Shown: positions 10,572 through 22,101, counted from the first letter of the stretch. The stretch: DNA of 64,000 nucleotides from Torymus aiolomorphi (GCA_036365515.1 CM070876.1:105075310-105139309); one strand, 5' to 3'. Notes: a model not told the origin generated them from the sequence alone. A program made the numbers and translations.

Positions 10572-10903
10572 TTAAAAGTGCTGATTCTAAACAAAGTTGC
10601 AATGAGCGGTTGGTTTCACAAGGTCAGTGGCTCGCTACGTCACGCTGGCTGTTGCGTAGCCGAAATTGCTGTACTGTTAAAATTCGCACTCGCATCGTTT
10701 TGTGGGTCAAAGAAATGAATATTGGGATTTAATACCGTCACAGACATATCAGTTTATAATTTGTCTTGCCCCACCGCGATGCCGCTTGCATTGGAATGCA
10801 ACGTTGTCGAAATTCGCGTTCACTTCGTTTTTGTGTGTCAGAAAATTACTGATGAAAATGATGTATGTTAATTTAATTTTAGAGATACGTCACGGACGTA
10901 ACA
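10572..10903 (-). repeat. 3' LTR of element B, inner part
   Basis: Continuation of 952-1374. It matches 31027-31358 of the 5' LTR and ends GACGTAACA. On the minus strand this is the U3 start. Bases 10568-10571 are the right copy of the ACAC duplication made by element A. Confidence 0.92.
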
Positions 10904-10914
10904 CCTCCCCCCTT
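10904..10914 (-). promoter_or_regulatory. Polypurine tract of element B
   Basis: The minus strand reads AAGGGGGGAGG directly before the LTR start TGTTACG. This is the expected plus-strand primer position for a minus-strand element and supports the LTR boundary. Confidence 0.8.
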
Positions 10915-12408
10915 AGACTGTTCAATATCGTAGAGATTCAACATGAATAGTTAGACCATCAGTAATCTTCTGTTACAGGAAATTTCGCAATTTGTGAATT
11001 TGAATGTTGTACAAGAATCTCGATAATTTTACTGCGCTGCAAATTTTTGGTATGCGTTGAGGTCAATAACACCTTTTCCGCAATTTAGAATTTTGTAGTG
11101 GTGAGTTACTGACATGATTTCAAACTTTTTGCTAAGTCAAGAGTAAAATTAATATATAAGCTGTGGTAAGTACAGTAAGCCATCATTTTCATACTACAAC
11201 AATCATGTCAGCTTGGATCAGTGTACGTATCTTTCTTGATTAACTTTTATTTAATTTAATATTGGTGTCTATATACCTATAAATTTTTATTACAAATTAT
11301 ATATATTTCATTTTACCTGTTACAGGTACACCAAATCGTACATGCGAGGAACAAGAAGACGCTCAAACGTACGCAGAATGATCTTTTCTATCTTGGCATA
11401 GAAACAACTGAAGGTGTCTTGAAAAGACCCAACATCTCTTTTTTTTATAGAGTAAGATACCATTTTTTTTTTTTTTTCTTTAAATCATTTGGTCAATTAA
11501 TTAACATTTTCTTGTGTTTTTCTTCCATTACAGAGATGGCAATGAGCTCGTCTGGATCGCCAGGAGAAGGGTGATTTTGCGAAGCCTGATTTTACTTTAA
11601 TGGAATTAATTGCCTTATTTAGGGAACGTGAGTCGATCACTATCCTCAATGGTTGCGTTCAACTCACCCGAGTAGCGCGAGCTGTAGAAAAGGAAGATTT
11701 TTATGGCCTAAAAAGGTTATTTCGCTTTGTTGAGATAAGCATTGATTGGCGGGTACGGTTGACCTTCATACAAACGTGTGAAGGTACCTCTGTATTTATT
11801 GGTCAAGATTTAGTTCTTAAATATTAAATATCTTGTAAAATTTTAAATATACAATAGTATGTGCATAATAAATGGAATTAATCTTATATTTACGTATTCT
11901 TTTCTTATTTTTTCGACCTTTTCCTGTTATTCCTATGCTTCTATTGCGAATTATTTTATGAACTTAAATTTTCAACTTTAGTAAAGTAACTTCAATATAT
12001 ACAATTTCTTAATTTTATAATCTATTACTGCATTAGATTATTATTTTTCTTAAATATGTAGATAAACTTAACTTCTACAATAATTGTATCAAAATATAAA
12101 AATTCGACACTATAGATTCATAATTTAAGACATGATCCGATGTCATTTGAGTGATACGGCTCAATATTCCTTGCGCCCTTAAGGTTAAAATTTCATTTCG
12201 CTATGTTATTATATTTGTTATCAGTGTCATTATATTACATTTCCTCCCCCCTTAAACTGTTGTATGTACGTAAGTTAAGAAATGATGAAAGATCATTTGC
12301 TTCACCTCCCCGCTTAAATATGGTGAATAAATCTTTCTACGTAGAATAACATTTAAAGGTTCTAAAAAAAAAATTTTCATATTTTTGTCTCTAGTAGGTC
12401 TATGTGAA
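10915..12408 (-). other. Non-coding 3' region of element B between env and the polypurine tract
   Basis: About 1.5 kb of AT-rich DNA lacks a convincing gene. A possible internal polypurine-like tract (plus strand CCCCCCTTAAAC) occurs near 12245, and a similar one (CCTCCCCGCTTAAA) near 12305. These resemble the true tract and may be relics. The short plus-strand frame at 11600-11827 has no recognised domain and may belong to an older fragment; a (T)n run lies at 11464-11480. Confidence 0.4.
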
Positions 12409-15222
12409 TTACATTTTGAAAAGCTGTGTTTCGTGATCTTCTCGGGATGTGGACGTAGATTGTGGTTGACTGGTTACAATAGGGGGTGATGATGGACGAG
12501 GAGGTAATGGTCTCAGGTTTACAACCCTTCTTGGCTTAAACTCTTGTAATTCGTGTTCTTTCATTTTTCCAGAATTGTGGTTTTTTAATGGCATAGATAT
12601 GGTTGGCCTTGTAACTACTATTTCCCGAAGTTCACTTGGCGTTTCTTCTTTATTTTTTTTATTTGTTCCATTTGTATCGTTGACCTGGTTTAACACTACT
12701 AGTAGATGTGTTACATATGTGAGTATTGATCCAAATAGGTGGCGGGAACATCCGTATAATTTTTGGAGCGTATATCCTCTTATTATCATGTCTACTACCA
12801 TTTTTGTTATTTGCATTAATATTAATGTCATAATAACTCCTGAGCTTATTGTTCCATATTCTTCGTATTTTTCTAGTATTTTATTCCAAGTGCTTTCAGC
12901 AATATGAGTGAGTGTTTTTTCTGTTAGAAAATTTATCATTAAATCATCTTTTGCGGAATTTGCACTTTGTGTGAGCCTTGCTATGGTATTTACGATGGAT
13001 TTCTTTTCCATTGGAAAGAATAACCTTTCCTCGAACTTTTCCAGATCTTGTTGTGTGTATATCCCACTTGTTGCTAAAGAATTCAGTTTTTCTGGTATCC
13101 AGTTTTTAATAATTTTAGGTTTAAAAACAGTGATATTCTTTTCAATTTTCCTTGGTGTGGGCGTCAAGCTTATCCAGTTATTGTCTATTTTATAATATGG
13201 TGGAATTATTGAATCACACTGGATCTGTATTCCTGTTCTAATTAGGATGGGAGTTTTTGGCGTGAGGAACCAAGTAGTATTTCCTGACGTTACGGGAAGT
13301 TTCTCGTAGCATTCTTTAGTATGGTGAATTTTCAAATTTATCGGTGTACATTTTACTATGTGTACCGCCTCTCCTGCAAGCCTCGCGATATATCCTGGCT
13401 TCTGCATGACATTATACGTCAATTCCCCACTTGTTGCTAAAGAATTCAGTTTTTCTGGTATCCAGTTTTTAATAATTTTAGGTTTAAAAACAGTGATATT
13501 CTTTTCAATTTTCCTTGGTGTGGGCGTCAAGCTTATCCAGTTATTGTCTATTTTATAATATGGTGGAATTATTGAATCACACTGGATCTGTATTCCTGTT
13601 CTAATTAGGATGGGAGTTTTTGGCGTGAGGAACCAAGTAGTATTTCCTGACGTTACGGGAAGTTTCTCGTAGCATTCTTTAGTATGGTGAATTTTCACAT
13701 TTATCGGTGTACATTTTACTATGTGTACCGCCTCTCCTGCAAGCCTCGCGATATATCCTGGCTTCTGCATGACATTATACGTCAATTCCCCACTTGTTGC
13801 TAAAGAATTCAGTTTTTCTGGTATCCAGTTTTTAATAATTTTAGGTTTAAAAACAGTGATATTCTTTTCAATTTTCCTTGGTGTGGGCGTCAAGCTTATC
13901 CAGTTATTGTCTATTTTATAATATGGTGGAATTATTGAATCACACTGGATCTGTATTCCTGTTCTAATTAGGATGGGAGTTTTTGGCGTGAGGAACCAAG
14001 TAGTATTTCCTGACGTTACGGGAAGTTTCTCGTAGCATTCTTTAGTATGGTGAATTTTCACATTTATCGGTGTACATTTTACTATGTGTACCGCCTCTCC
14101 TGCAAGCCTCGCGATATATCCTGGCTTCTGCATGACATTATACGTCAATTCATCTGGGGAATTGGATGCAAGAGATAGAGAATTTTGGATTTCTTTTCTT
14201 TCTAATTCACACACTTTTGTTAAAATATTTAAATATATGCTTTTAAATTGCGCCCGAAAATGTTTTTCTACGTGTACAAATTTCGCATTAGTGTATGCAA
14301 AAATATCGATATTAATTAAGTCTTGTTGCTGTCTTACGTCGTTATCGAATAGAACATTTACATTGGTTTTTTCATAAATAAATAATTTAGGATGTTCTGT
14401 TTTTGTTATAATCCTGTCGCAAAATTTAATGTTTTCTACAGCATTTAAAGAGAAAGATATATCGTAAGTATTTATCGTGTACATTACCTCTTGGTTTGTG
14501 GATAATGTTTTTGTTACAGTGCCCCTAAATAAAACATCATATTTGTTATCTAAACAATTTTCGTTCGGAAAATGCGACCAAAATGCATAACCGGCTTGAC
14601 CGTCTATGCAATGCTCATCTGAGAATTTGCATATCGTTCCAGAGTTTAAATGTAATTTGTTATTGTTTAAATTGACTTTTGCATATTCTTCCGTTATTGT
14701 AACCCTTATAAGACCTTGAACAAGAACATTATCCCAACTACCATAATCATCCGCGTAGGTGGCTCCTGAACAAGATTTTCCTTGTATTTTTCCTGCAAGG
14801 TCGATTCCTAATGTTTTTGTTTCATTTATTCTAATATTCGCTACTGTGTGAAAGTTGTCATATTTAAATATTCCCGTCTCGTAAATGAATTTACATTGTT
14901 CACTGTTAATATCGTATAAATATTCCTGTAGACCGTTTTCAACCGGACCTAAGTGGCTAAACATTCCGCAGTGATAAATTGTTCGTCTTATTTCTATTTT
15001 GCATTGCATTACATGAGTTGTTTTAAATTCGGCTAAATGTAATAATTCTATGATTGTGTTGAATACTTGAAAATCTTCTTCATGAAAATCGCATTCCCCG
15101 GTATCCACGAGAGAGTATGTTTCCACCGACGGATCGGCAGAGCCGCAGTTGAATCCGATTATGGCTTTGTTATGTTTGATGAATATTAAAATTATAAAAA
15201 TTTTGAATAGTGCTTCCGCCAT
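12409..15222 (-). CDS. env: Envelope glycoprotein of element B, chuvirus-like, with internal triplication
   Basis: This is one open frame of 937 codons. The N-terminus is a hydrophobic signal-peptide-like stretch (IFIILIFIKHNKAII). The ectodomain is Cys-rich, with a HCGMFSH motif and an NCGS start that resemble glycoproteins of chuviruses (class III fusion type). This is my recognition of the pattern and is not proven. The furin-site and fusion-peptide layout of gypsy/baculovirus F-type env is not evident. Hydrophobic segments near residues 795-850 could anchor it, and a Pro-rich tail of about 100 residues follows. A 121-residue block is present three times in frame; without the extra copies the protein would be about 695 residues. 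A splice-acceptor-like sequence lies just upstream of the ATG. It is the only long intact frame of B. Likely role: membrane fusion or cell entry if expressed. Confidence 0.75.
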   Translation of the reverse strand: MAEALFKIFIILIFIKHNKAIIGFNCGSADPSVETYSLVDTGECDFHEEDFQVFNTIIELLHLAEFKTTHVMQCKIEIRRTIYHCGMFSHLGPVENGLQEYLYDINSEQCKFIYETGIFKYDNFHTVANIRINETKTLGIDLAGKIQGKSCSGATYADDYGSWDNVLVQGLIRVTITEEYAKVNLNNNKLHLNSGTICKFSDEHCIDGQAGYAFWSHFPNENCLDNKYDVLFRGTVTKTLSTNQEVMYTINTYDISFSLNAVENIKFCDRIITKTEHPKLFIYEKTNVNVLFDNDVRQQQDLINIDIFAYTNAKFVHVEKHFRAQFKSIYLNILTKVCELERKEIQNSLSLASNSPDELTYNVMQKPGYIARLAGEAVHIVKCTPINVKIHHTKECYEKLPVTSGNTTWFLTPKTPILIRTGIQIQCDSIIPPYYKIDNNWISLTPTPRKIEKNITVFKPKIIKNWIPEKLNSLATSGELTYNVMQKPGYIARLAGEAVHIVKCTPINVKIHHTKECYEKLPVTSGNTTWFLTPKTPILIRTGIQIQCDSIIPPYYKIDNNWISLTPTPRKIEKNITVFKPKIIKNWIPEKLNSLATSGELTYNVMQKPGYIARLAGEAVHIVKCTPINLKIHHTKECYEKLPVTSGNTTWFLTPKTPILIRTGIQIQCDSIIPPYYKIDNNWISLTPTPRKIEKNITVFKPKIIKNWIPEKLNSLATSGIYTQQDLEKFEERLFFPMEKKSIVNTIARLTQSANSAKDDLMINFLTEKTLTHIAESTWNKILEKYEEYGTISSGVIMTLILMQITKMVVDMIIRGYTLQKLYGCSRHLFGSILTYVTHLLVVLNQVNDTNGTNKKNKEETPSELREIVVTRPTISMPLKNHNSGKMKEHELQEFKPRRVVNLRPLPPRPSSPPIVTSQPQSTSTSREDHETQLFKM
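13065..14153. repeat. Three tandem 363-bp copies inside env
   Basis: The motif CACTTGTTGCTAAAGAATTC begins at 13065, 13428 and 13791, so the period is exactly 363 bp (121 codons). I see only one base difference between copies (A in the lowest-coordinate copy against C in the other two, in the CAAATTTATC/CACATTTATC segment), giving Leu against Val. The near-identity means recent duplication, gene conversion or an assembly artefact. Confidence 0.95.
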
Positions 15223-15245
15223 CTCCTAAAACAGAAAATAATTCA
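15223..15245 (-). promoter_or_regulatory. Putative env splice acceptor
   Basis: The minus strand reads TTTTCTGTTTTAG, then GAG and the env ATG. A pyrimidine-rich stretch ending in TAG three bases before the start is what a spliced subgenomic env mRNA would need. The donor has not been identified. Confidence 0.5.
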
Positions 15246-15451
15246 CTATCTTTTTCCATTAACGAGGCTTAATTTATTTGCATGCACTGTTTTTGCCTTT
15301 CCCTTGTAATCGATAACAATGCTATTATTTTCGTTTACTTTTAAAATTTCAAAAGGGCCTTGATAGTGATCTTTTTCAAGTTTCCCTGGCTTTGGTTCTT
15401 TTATTAGCCACACTTCGTCTCCCTTTTGAAAATATATTGGATTTACAGATC
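15246..15451 (-). pseudogene. Integrase C-terminal domain of element B
   Basis: The frame has GDEVWLIKEP and a GPFEIL (GPY/F-type) motif and ends just before env. It is the continuation of the integrase at 16535-17384, cut off by the solo LTR. Reading through the LTR site, the residues on both sides join sensibly, which confirms the insertion. Confidence 0.85.
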
Positions 15452-15455
15452 TATC

Positions 15456-16530
15456 TGTAACAGGATGGCTAGTGGGGGAAAATCCCAACAAGCCACAGGC
15501 CAGCGATACCCTAGAACACGGTGCCGCGGGTGTCAGACTAAAATGACTTGCCCGGGGATCTGCTCCTGGAATCCCGAAAACAACGCGAAGATCGCACACG
15601 AACTTCGCTTTCCAACTAATTGGATCGCTGAGTGAAAAGCGCGCGCTTGAAGAGTAAAGCGCGCGGCCGCTATGCTCAGATATGAAAACGACCGGCGGAG
15701 TCGTTTTCCAGCGGAGGCGGCGGTATCCGGGAGAAGGACAGGTTGTAATGAACAACGCGACGAGTAACAGATATCACAGTATATTAAAATCATTAATAAC
15801 TACAAGCACAACGCACGTGCTTATTAGAACAAATGAGTTAGTTCGCGCGCGACCGTTAAGATTCAAACGCGCGAACGACACGGCGCGCGGCGAAGTTGCT
15901 ATTCTCGCGCGCGGTGTTAAAGTACGGCGGGCTGACACACACCCGCACGTACACGGCACAGAAAGCTTGCACGGGGCGATTTCCGTGCGAGCCTTTACAA
16001 TAAACCCGCGAGAGGAGAGTAGACAACTTACGTTAGGAAGGAGCAGCCGGTGCACTCGACTCTCTCTCGCTCCCTGTCGCTCGCACAGCAGTTGCGCTCT
16101 CTTTCTCTCTCTCTCTCTTGCTCGCTGTATTTGGGTCGGCAGGCGGGCTGGCTGCCGGCTCGTCGCTCGCAGTCTCGTGCGGCTCACGCGGCTCGGGATC
16201 GCTCTCTCTCTATCTCTCTTTCGCACGTACACACCCTACTCGGCGCCTCCACTACACTCGCGATAACTATAAAAAGCTAGGACGGCGCGGATGAGGTAAC
16301 TTTTGAGAGACACACTGGAGAGAAGTTCTCGGCACGATGGTAGACACGAAGATGGCTCCTCTTTCTCGCGGGAAAAAGTTAGCAGCTTCGCGACGAATGA
16401 CGAGCATTTTACGCGTCGCGAGACCGATTCGCTACGCGCGGCGCGCCTCGATTCGGCTGCGCGGGAGTTGCGCGCGCGCGCTCACTACCTTCGCGCGGTA
16501 GATTCGAATCGCGGCTAGGCACGCGTTACA
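15456..16530 (-). mobile_element. Solo LTR of the Gypsy A family inside B integrase
   Basis: 1075 bp, TGTAACAGGA...CGCGTTACA, flanked by TATC at 15452-15455 and 16531-16534. There is no internal region, so it arose by LTR-LTR recombination after insertion. The TCTCTC-rich U3 (16060-16230) yields meaningless Ser/Leu or Arg/Glu open frames. Confidence 0.94.
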
Positions 16531-16534
16531 TATC

Positions 16535-17424
16535 ATAGTAATTTTTGGATCTTTGTTTGGAAATAATTAGATTTTCTCTTGCTATTGAGGCAATTTCCCT
16601 CATATTTTGTACCAGTTTCTCGAGATATCCATTAAAAGTGGGTAATATTTCTGATTTTTTTATTGGCTCGCTAGACGGAATTCTAGCAGAATAAGCAAAA
16701 ACAAGTTCATGTGGTGTAAATTTATGGCTAGTATGTATACTTGTATTATAATGAAACTGTGCAAAAACTGAGAGTTCATCTCATTCATATTTTTTTGTAG
16801 AAAAGTTTTTTAAAAATTCACATAATGGGTGATGTGCTCTTTCTAATGAACCGTTTGATTGAGGTGAGAAAGCGGTTGTTTCAATTTTCTCAAATTTGAA
16901 CCTTTTTGCTATTTGTTTCATTTTTTATTTTACTCGTAAAATTTGCTCCTCTATCGGTTAGTACTATTTTTGGACATCCAAATCTACATATAAATTTTTT
17001 AATAAAAGCATCTGAAATTGATTCCGCTGTTTGATCTTTTAAACACACTAAAATTATAAACTTTGATAATTGATCTTGGATAGATAATATGTATTTATTA
17101 TTATTTTTTTTAACGTTAAATGGTCCTACTATGTCCATAGCAATTTTATCAAATGTTTTTACTGGTGTGTCCGTTATAATCATAGGTTGTTTAGTTTTTC
17201 TAAGTTTTAGTTTATTTCTTTGACAGTCTTCACAATTTTTTATTCTGTTTTGAATATCCGATTTTAAATTTTCCCAAAAATATTTTTCTTTTATTCTGTT
17301 GTATGTTCGATTTACACCAGAATGCCCTCCTATTGTAGAGGAGTGATACATATTGAAAATTCTGTCTCTATCTGTAGTTTGCACATAGTCGATATTATTT
17401 GAACATATTATTACTTTTATATTT
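16535..17424 (-). pseudogene. Integrase of element B (zinc domain and catalytic core)
   Basis: An HHCC domain (YHSSTIGGHSG, CEDCQRN) precedes catalytic aspartates in AMDIVGPF and LTDRGANF. After a frameshift near 16925, SPQSNGSLERAHH provides the third acidic residue. An FHYNTSIHTSHKFTP segment follows. Breaks: the frameshift near 16925, a stop near 16785, and the solo LTR at 16530. The catalytic triad residues themselves are present. Confidence 0.85.
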
Positions 17425-18100
17425 CAATTATTAAATATTTCTCCTATTATTTCTTCTATTTCTAACCAACTTATATTTAAAATTTCTATATCCTTAGAAA
17501 TACTATAAATACATATATTTTTAGTAACTAATAATTCTCTTAATTGATTAAATAATTTTATTAAACTTTCTTTTATTAATTTACATGATACAGACGTATT
17601 TATGTATACCATGAATAGTTTTTTATTCTCTATATCTATTATATCTATGTTATCTTTTGTAAATGAAAGTTTTGGGTTTATGTTCTTATTTTTAATTAAT
17701 ATTTCCGTGTTTTTATCTCAAAATTTCCCGTTTAAATTTAATAAACTAACAATATTATCGTTTCTGAATTGTATTGAATTTTTGGAATAAATTATATTAT
17801 TCAGTTTTTGTATATCTGTGATTTCCTTATTTTTTATAACATTTTCCTTTTGTAATTTAGTATTTTTTGAATTATTCTTCATCGGTCTTCCTCTTTTTGC
17901 CTTTGACTTGAGTCTGTCATCATTTATTGCTTTAATTTTGTCATTATTACTGAGAGTTTTTGGTTGTTCGTTATTTTTATTTAACATTTTCTTATTTTGT
18001 GCTCTTGTAATAACAAATATTTCTACTGGATTTCTAGATAGAGCATCTGCATTTGCGTTTTGTTTCCCTGGTTTGTCTGACAATTTTAGTCTCCATTTTT
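17425..18100 (-). pseudogene. Pol linker of element B between RNase H and integrase
   Basis: It starts with the RNase H tether (PGKQNANADALSR), followed by a Lys/Asn-rich linker of about 200 residues with no recognised domain. It is in the same frame as the integrase, with in-frame stops at 17718 (TGA) and 17424 (TAA). AT-rich composition accounts for the overlapping plus-strand frames. Confidence 0.65.
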
Positions 18101-19252
18101 AGAATCTAGTGTTATTATCGGCCGTTTTTAACCATAATAAAGGTTTGTGGTCTGTAACTATTGTAAACTTATTTCCATAAACATAAATTCTAAAGGTTTT
18201 TATTGCAAACATTATGGCCAAAGCTTCTTTTTCATACGTGTGATATTTAATTTCGGCTTTATGCAAACTTCTACGCATAAACTATGGCTGAGTCTTTGCC
18301 AATTTCGCCTTGTGACAAAACTGCACCTAAAGCAAAATTCGAAGCATCCGTGGTAATGACAAATGGTTCGTCAAACCGTGGATATTCTAAGAGTGGTACT
18401 GTACATAATAGTTCTTTAATTTCCTCGAAAGCTTTTTGTTGTTCTTTTTCCCAATGAAATTTCACGTCTTTTTCTAGTAACATATTTAAGGGTTTTGTTA
18501 CTTTTGCGTAATGTTTTATAAATCTTCTATAATAACCTGAAAGTCCTAGAAATTCTCTAATATTTTTAACATTTTTCGGTGTAGGGAATTTTTTTACTGC
18601 TTCTATTTTCTTTGGGTCAGGTTTTATTCCGTGTTCACTTATAATATGACCTAAATAACATACTTCATTTTTTAAGAATTCACATTTTCTCGGTTCTAAT
18701 GTTAAATTTGCATCCCGTAGGTTTTGTGCGACTGTGTTAAATCTGTCATTTACTTCTGTTATAGTTTTGCGAAAAATGATTATATCATCGATAAACACAA
18801 ACCATATTTTACCGATCAAATCGTCTAAAACCGTATTAAGAACTCTTTGAAACGTGAATTTCTCAATCCGAAAGGTTGTACGCGAAATTCAAAACGTCCC
18901 AATGGATGTATACTAAATGCTGTTTTATGAATAACACTTGGCTTCATTAGAATTTGATGAAAACCTGATTTCAAATCTAGAACATGATAGTATTTAGTTT
19001 TTCCTAATTGGTCGAATATTTCTGTAATATTTGCAAGCAAATATGGATCGGGAACCGTTTTTTCGTTCAGTTTTCTGTAATCTATTACCAAACGCCATCG
19101 TTTTTTCCCGTCTGCTAACTGCTTTTTTGCTACAATCCATGCTGGAGCATTAAAAGCACTTTTTGAGTTTCTTACGAGGTTGTTTGTTATTAATTTTTGA
19201 GTTTCCTCTACTGTGATATCTTTAACTTATGAGGTAAAGGAAATTGTTTTAC
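18101..19252 (-). pseudogene. Reverse transcriptase and RNase H of element B
   Basis: The palm carries VIDYRKLNEKT, DLKSGFHQI and FIDDIIIF (a YVDD-position variant). The thumb has YLGHIISEHGIKPDP and GYYRRFIK, and RNase H has TTDASNFALGAVLSQG, EKEALAI and VTDHKPL. Frameshifts occur near 18825 (within FGLRN) and near 18275 (within RNase H). The N-terminal end is cut at 19252 by foldback element C and continues at 20803. Confidence 0.88.
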
Positions 19253-19256
19253 ATAT

Positions 19257-20798
19257 GGGAGCGTCCAGCAGAAACGGGCCTCCGAGCGCGCGCGGTGCCT
19301 TTTTTCGCGTAAAAGGCGCTCTGTTTAACTCGTTCATAATCGTATGCTGCATCTTTGAACAAAAAACCAAGGACCTATATCGATAGATTTTTTCCTGCTC
19401 TTTCCAATGGTGCCATTGTTTTTATTGCGAAACGCTTGCTTCCGGACGAAAACTCGAGTTGAATATTGAAAGCCATTTTTCTCAAAGTATATCATGTTTT
19501 TTTTTCAAATTAAACTACACCATTCGAAAGTACAACTCTTAAGCTTCAAAACCCTATCTTGAAGAAGTTGTAGAAATAAAGGGTTTAAAAGTTACAACAT
19601 GAAAAAGACAGCGCTGAGGGTCCGCGCGAGCCCCTCGCGCCCGTGCGTACGGCACGTTTAAGTGCACGCTCTATTCAATTCGCTAATAATCGTGTACCAA
19701 GTCTCTGAAAAAAGAACTAAGGACATATATCGATAGATTTTTTCCTGCTCTTTCCAATGGTGCTATTATTTTTATTCCAAAATGCTTCCAAAAGGTAATA
19801 TTGTTATGCCAGATTAAACAATCTATAAGGTTATTTTAAATTTCTGCTTCACTGCTGTCAGTGCGTTCATGGATATTTTTATGTTTAATATATTATGTTT
19901 TTCAAATTTTCTTATATAAATGAACAAAGTTCATTGTAATATTATACTAACTGTTACAACTAGATCCACAAAATTATGTCCATGCATTGGCATTGTAAGT
20001 TACAAAACATTTTATATTTACAAAAAAGAAAGGGCGAAATAGCACATCGCGTGTATTAATCCGCCCTTGAGCATAGCGTAAAAAGTTCGGGCAGCCGCTG
20101 TCTTTTTGATCTTACTATTTTTGAACTTTTCATGTTTCAACATAAAAATGTAATATTTTATAGTTAAAACTTGTACTTTCGAAGAATATAATTCATTTAG
20201 AAGAAAAGACTGATATTTTATTGAAAAAATAGAGTTTAAACATTCAAATGGAATTTTCAACTAGAAGGAAGCATTTCGGAATAAAAATAATAGCACCATT
20301 GGAAAGAGCAGGAAAAAATCTATCTATATATATATCCTTAGTTCTTTTTTCAGAGACTTGGTACACGATTATTAGCGAATTGAATAGAGCGTGCACTTAA
20401 ATGTGCCGTACGCACGGGCGCGAGGGGCTCGCGCGGACCCTCGGCGCTGTCTTTTTCATGTTGTTACTTTTAAACCCTTTATTTCTCCAACTTCTCCAAG
20501 ATAGGGTTTCGAAGCTTAAGAGTTGTACTTTCTAATGGTGTAGTTTATTCTGAAAAAAACATGATATACTTTGAGAAAAATGGCTTTCAATATTCAACTC
20601 GAGTTTTCGTCTGGAAGAACGCGTTTCGCAATAAAAACAATGGCGCAATTGGAAAGAGCAGAAAAAATCTATCGATATAGGTCCTTGGTTTTTTTTTCAA
20701 AGACGCAGCATACGATTATGAGCGAGTTAAACAGAGCGCCTTTTAGGCGAAAAAAGGCACCGCGCGCGCTCGGTGGCCCGTGTCTGCTGGACGCTCCC
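19257..20798. mobile_element. Foldback DNA element C inside B pol
   Basis: 1542 bp with long inverted arms: about 19257-19800 matches the reverse complement of about 20255-20798, starting GGGAGCGTCCAGCAG. Removing it, together with one ATAT (19253-19256 or 20799-20802), restores the pol reading frame (PVY, then VKQ), so the TSD is ATAT or TA. A block with TCGATAGATTTTTTCCTGC occurs twice per arm, about 350 bp apart. No transposase frame is present, so it is non-autonomous. Confidence 0.88.
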
Positions 20799-20802
20799 AT
20801 AT

Positions 20803-21835
20803 ACTGGTTTATCGTCAGTTAAATTAATTTCATGTTGTCCTACGTTACGTGATTCTAAACTGTCTCCCTCTAGCCAAAATATATCTTTATTTTTGAGTAC
20901 TAGATCTCTAATCACTGTTTTATTATTTTCAGCCAAGTTTTGGTAATGTATTTTTTCTAATAACTTTCCTTCTCTGTTATATTCTTTTAAATCTTGTATT
21001 GAATCATTTTCCTCTATAAAATTTATTGATCCCAAATTTAAAATCTCATTTTCGTCTATGTTAACATCTTCTATTATCTGAAGACCCTCAGGCAAATTGT
21101 CTATGTCATAAGAGATAAAGCTATATTCTTTTTTATTTCCATAAAATTTATTATATTCTTCTAAATCTACCTCAATCTTTTTATTTATTATTGTCAAAAA
21201 TTGTTTATAGTCTGTTGATTCTATTTCCTCAAAATCGATTTTCTGGTCATTATTTTGAAAAGCAATATTAATATTATTTATTAATGACTTAATATTATTT
21301 TCGTTGTTTTGCAAAATATTTTTGTAGTGCAAATCCTTATTTTCTGGTAAAATTTCGTTTAACATCTTTTGTTGTAACTCCTTTTCTTCTGCCTTTAATA
21401 TTGGAATTGTATTTAATATTTTTGTAACGTCATCATAAAATGTCAATTCCGATTTTACATGTACTTCATTTTTATCAATTAATTCGGGTTCGTATGATAC
21501 TAGACAAGATGACTTTCGAATTTCGTCCTCAATTTGAAAATTTTTACTTTGTTCGTTTACTTGTACTATCTGTTGACTCTCTTTATAAATTATGGGTTTT
21601 AAATTTTGTGTTTCATCCGTATTTTGCAACATTTTCCTTAAAAATTCCTTTTGTTCTATCGTTATTCTTGATTTAGTTTCTTTATCTGTTTTTGTGGGTT
21701 TTCAGTTACTACATTGAGATTACGGTTTAGTTTATGAGCTGGTTTTAATTTGATTCTGTTATTATTTATCTGTAAATAACCTTCGTCCAGTCTTAATTTC
21801 TGTTCCGTAAGAATTCTTATTCCCAAAATTCCGTC
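20803..21835 (-). pseudogene. Element B pol: end of protease, acidic linker and start of reverse transcriptase
   Basis: Bases 21835-21700 encode the protease C-terminal part (YDGILGIRIL). A frameshift lies near 21640. Then comes a roughly 250-residue Glu/Asn/Lys-rich linker and the conserved approach to reverse transcriptase (LEGDSLESR, then HEINLTDDKPVY), cut by element C. It continues at 19252. Confidence 0.8.
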
Positions 21836-21840
21836 GTAAG

Positions 21841-22101
21841 TGTTGGAGTTTGGGTAAGACAACAAGATAAACGCACAAATCAAGATGAAACAAAAGCTTT
21901 ATTTGACACACTCCATATTCACAAAACTCCATACGTCCGCCTTGTTCGGCGCGCTGCAACGGTCTGACTAGAGCGGCCACCGCTCTCCCTCCCCACACTG
22001 CGGCGGCGCTCGCTCGAGCCGCGCGGCGTTACTATCCCACATACATCTATGTATCTATATCTACTTTAACGCTACGCAGATTGATCACATAGATTCCAAC
22101 A
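21841..22101 (-). repeat. 3' LTR of Copia element D
   Basis: TGTTGGAGTTTGGG...GATTCCAACA. A purine tract (minus strand GAGAGGAAGT) abuts it at 22102-22111. Confidence 0.93.

Noticed and set aside
12575..14377. Plus-strand frames inside env, three nearly identical
   Set aside because: Antisense shadows repeated by the 363-bp triplication.
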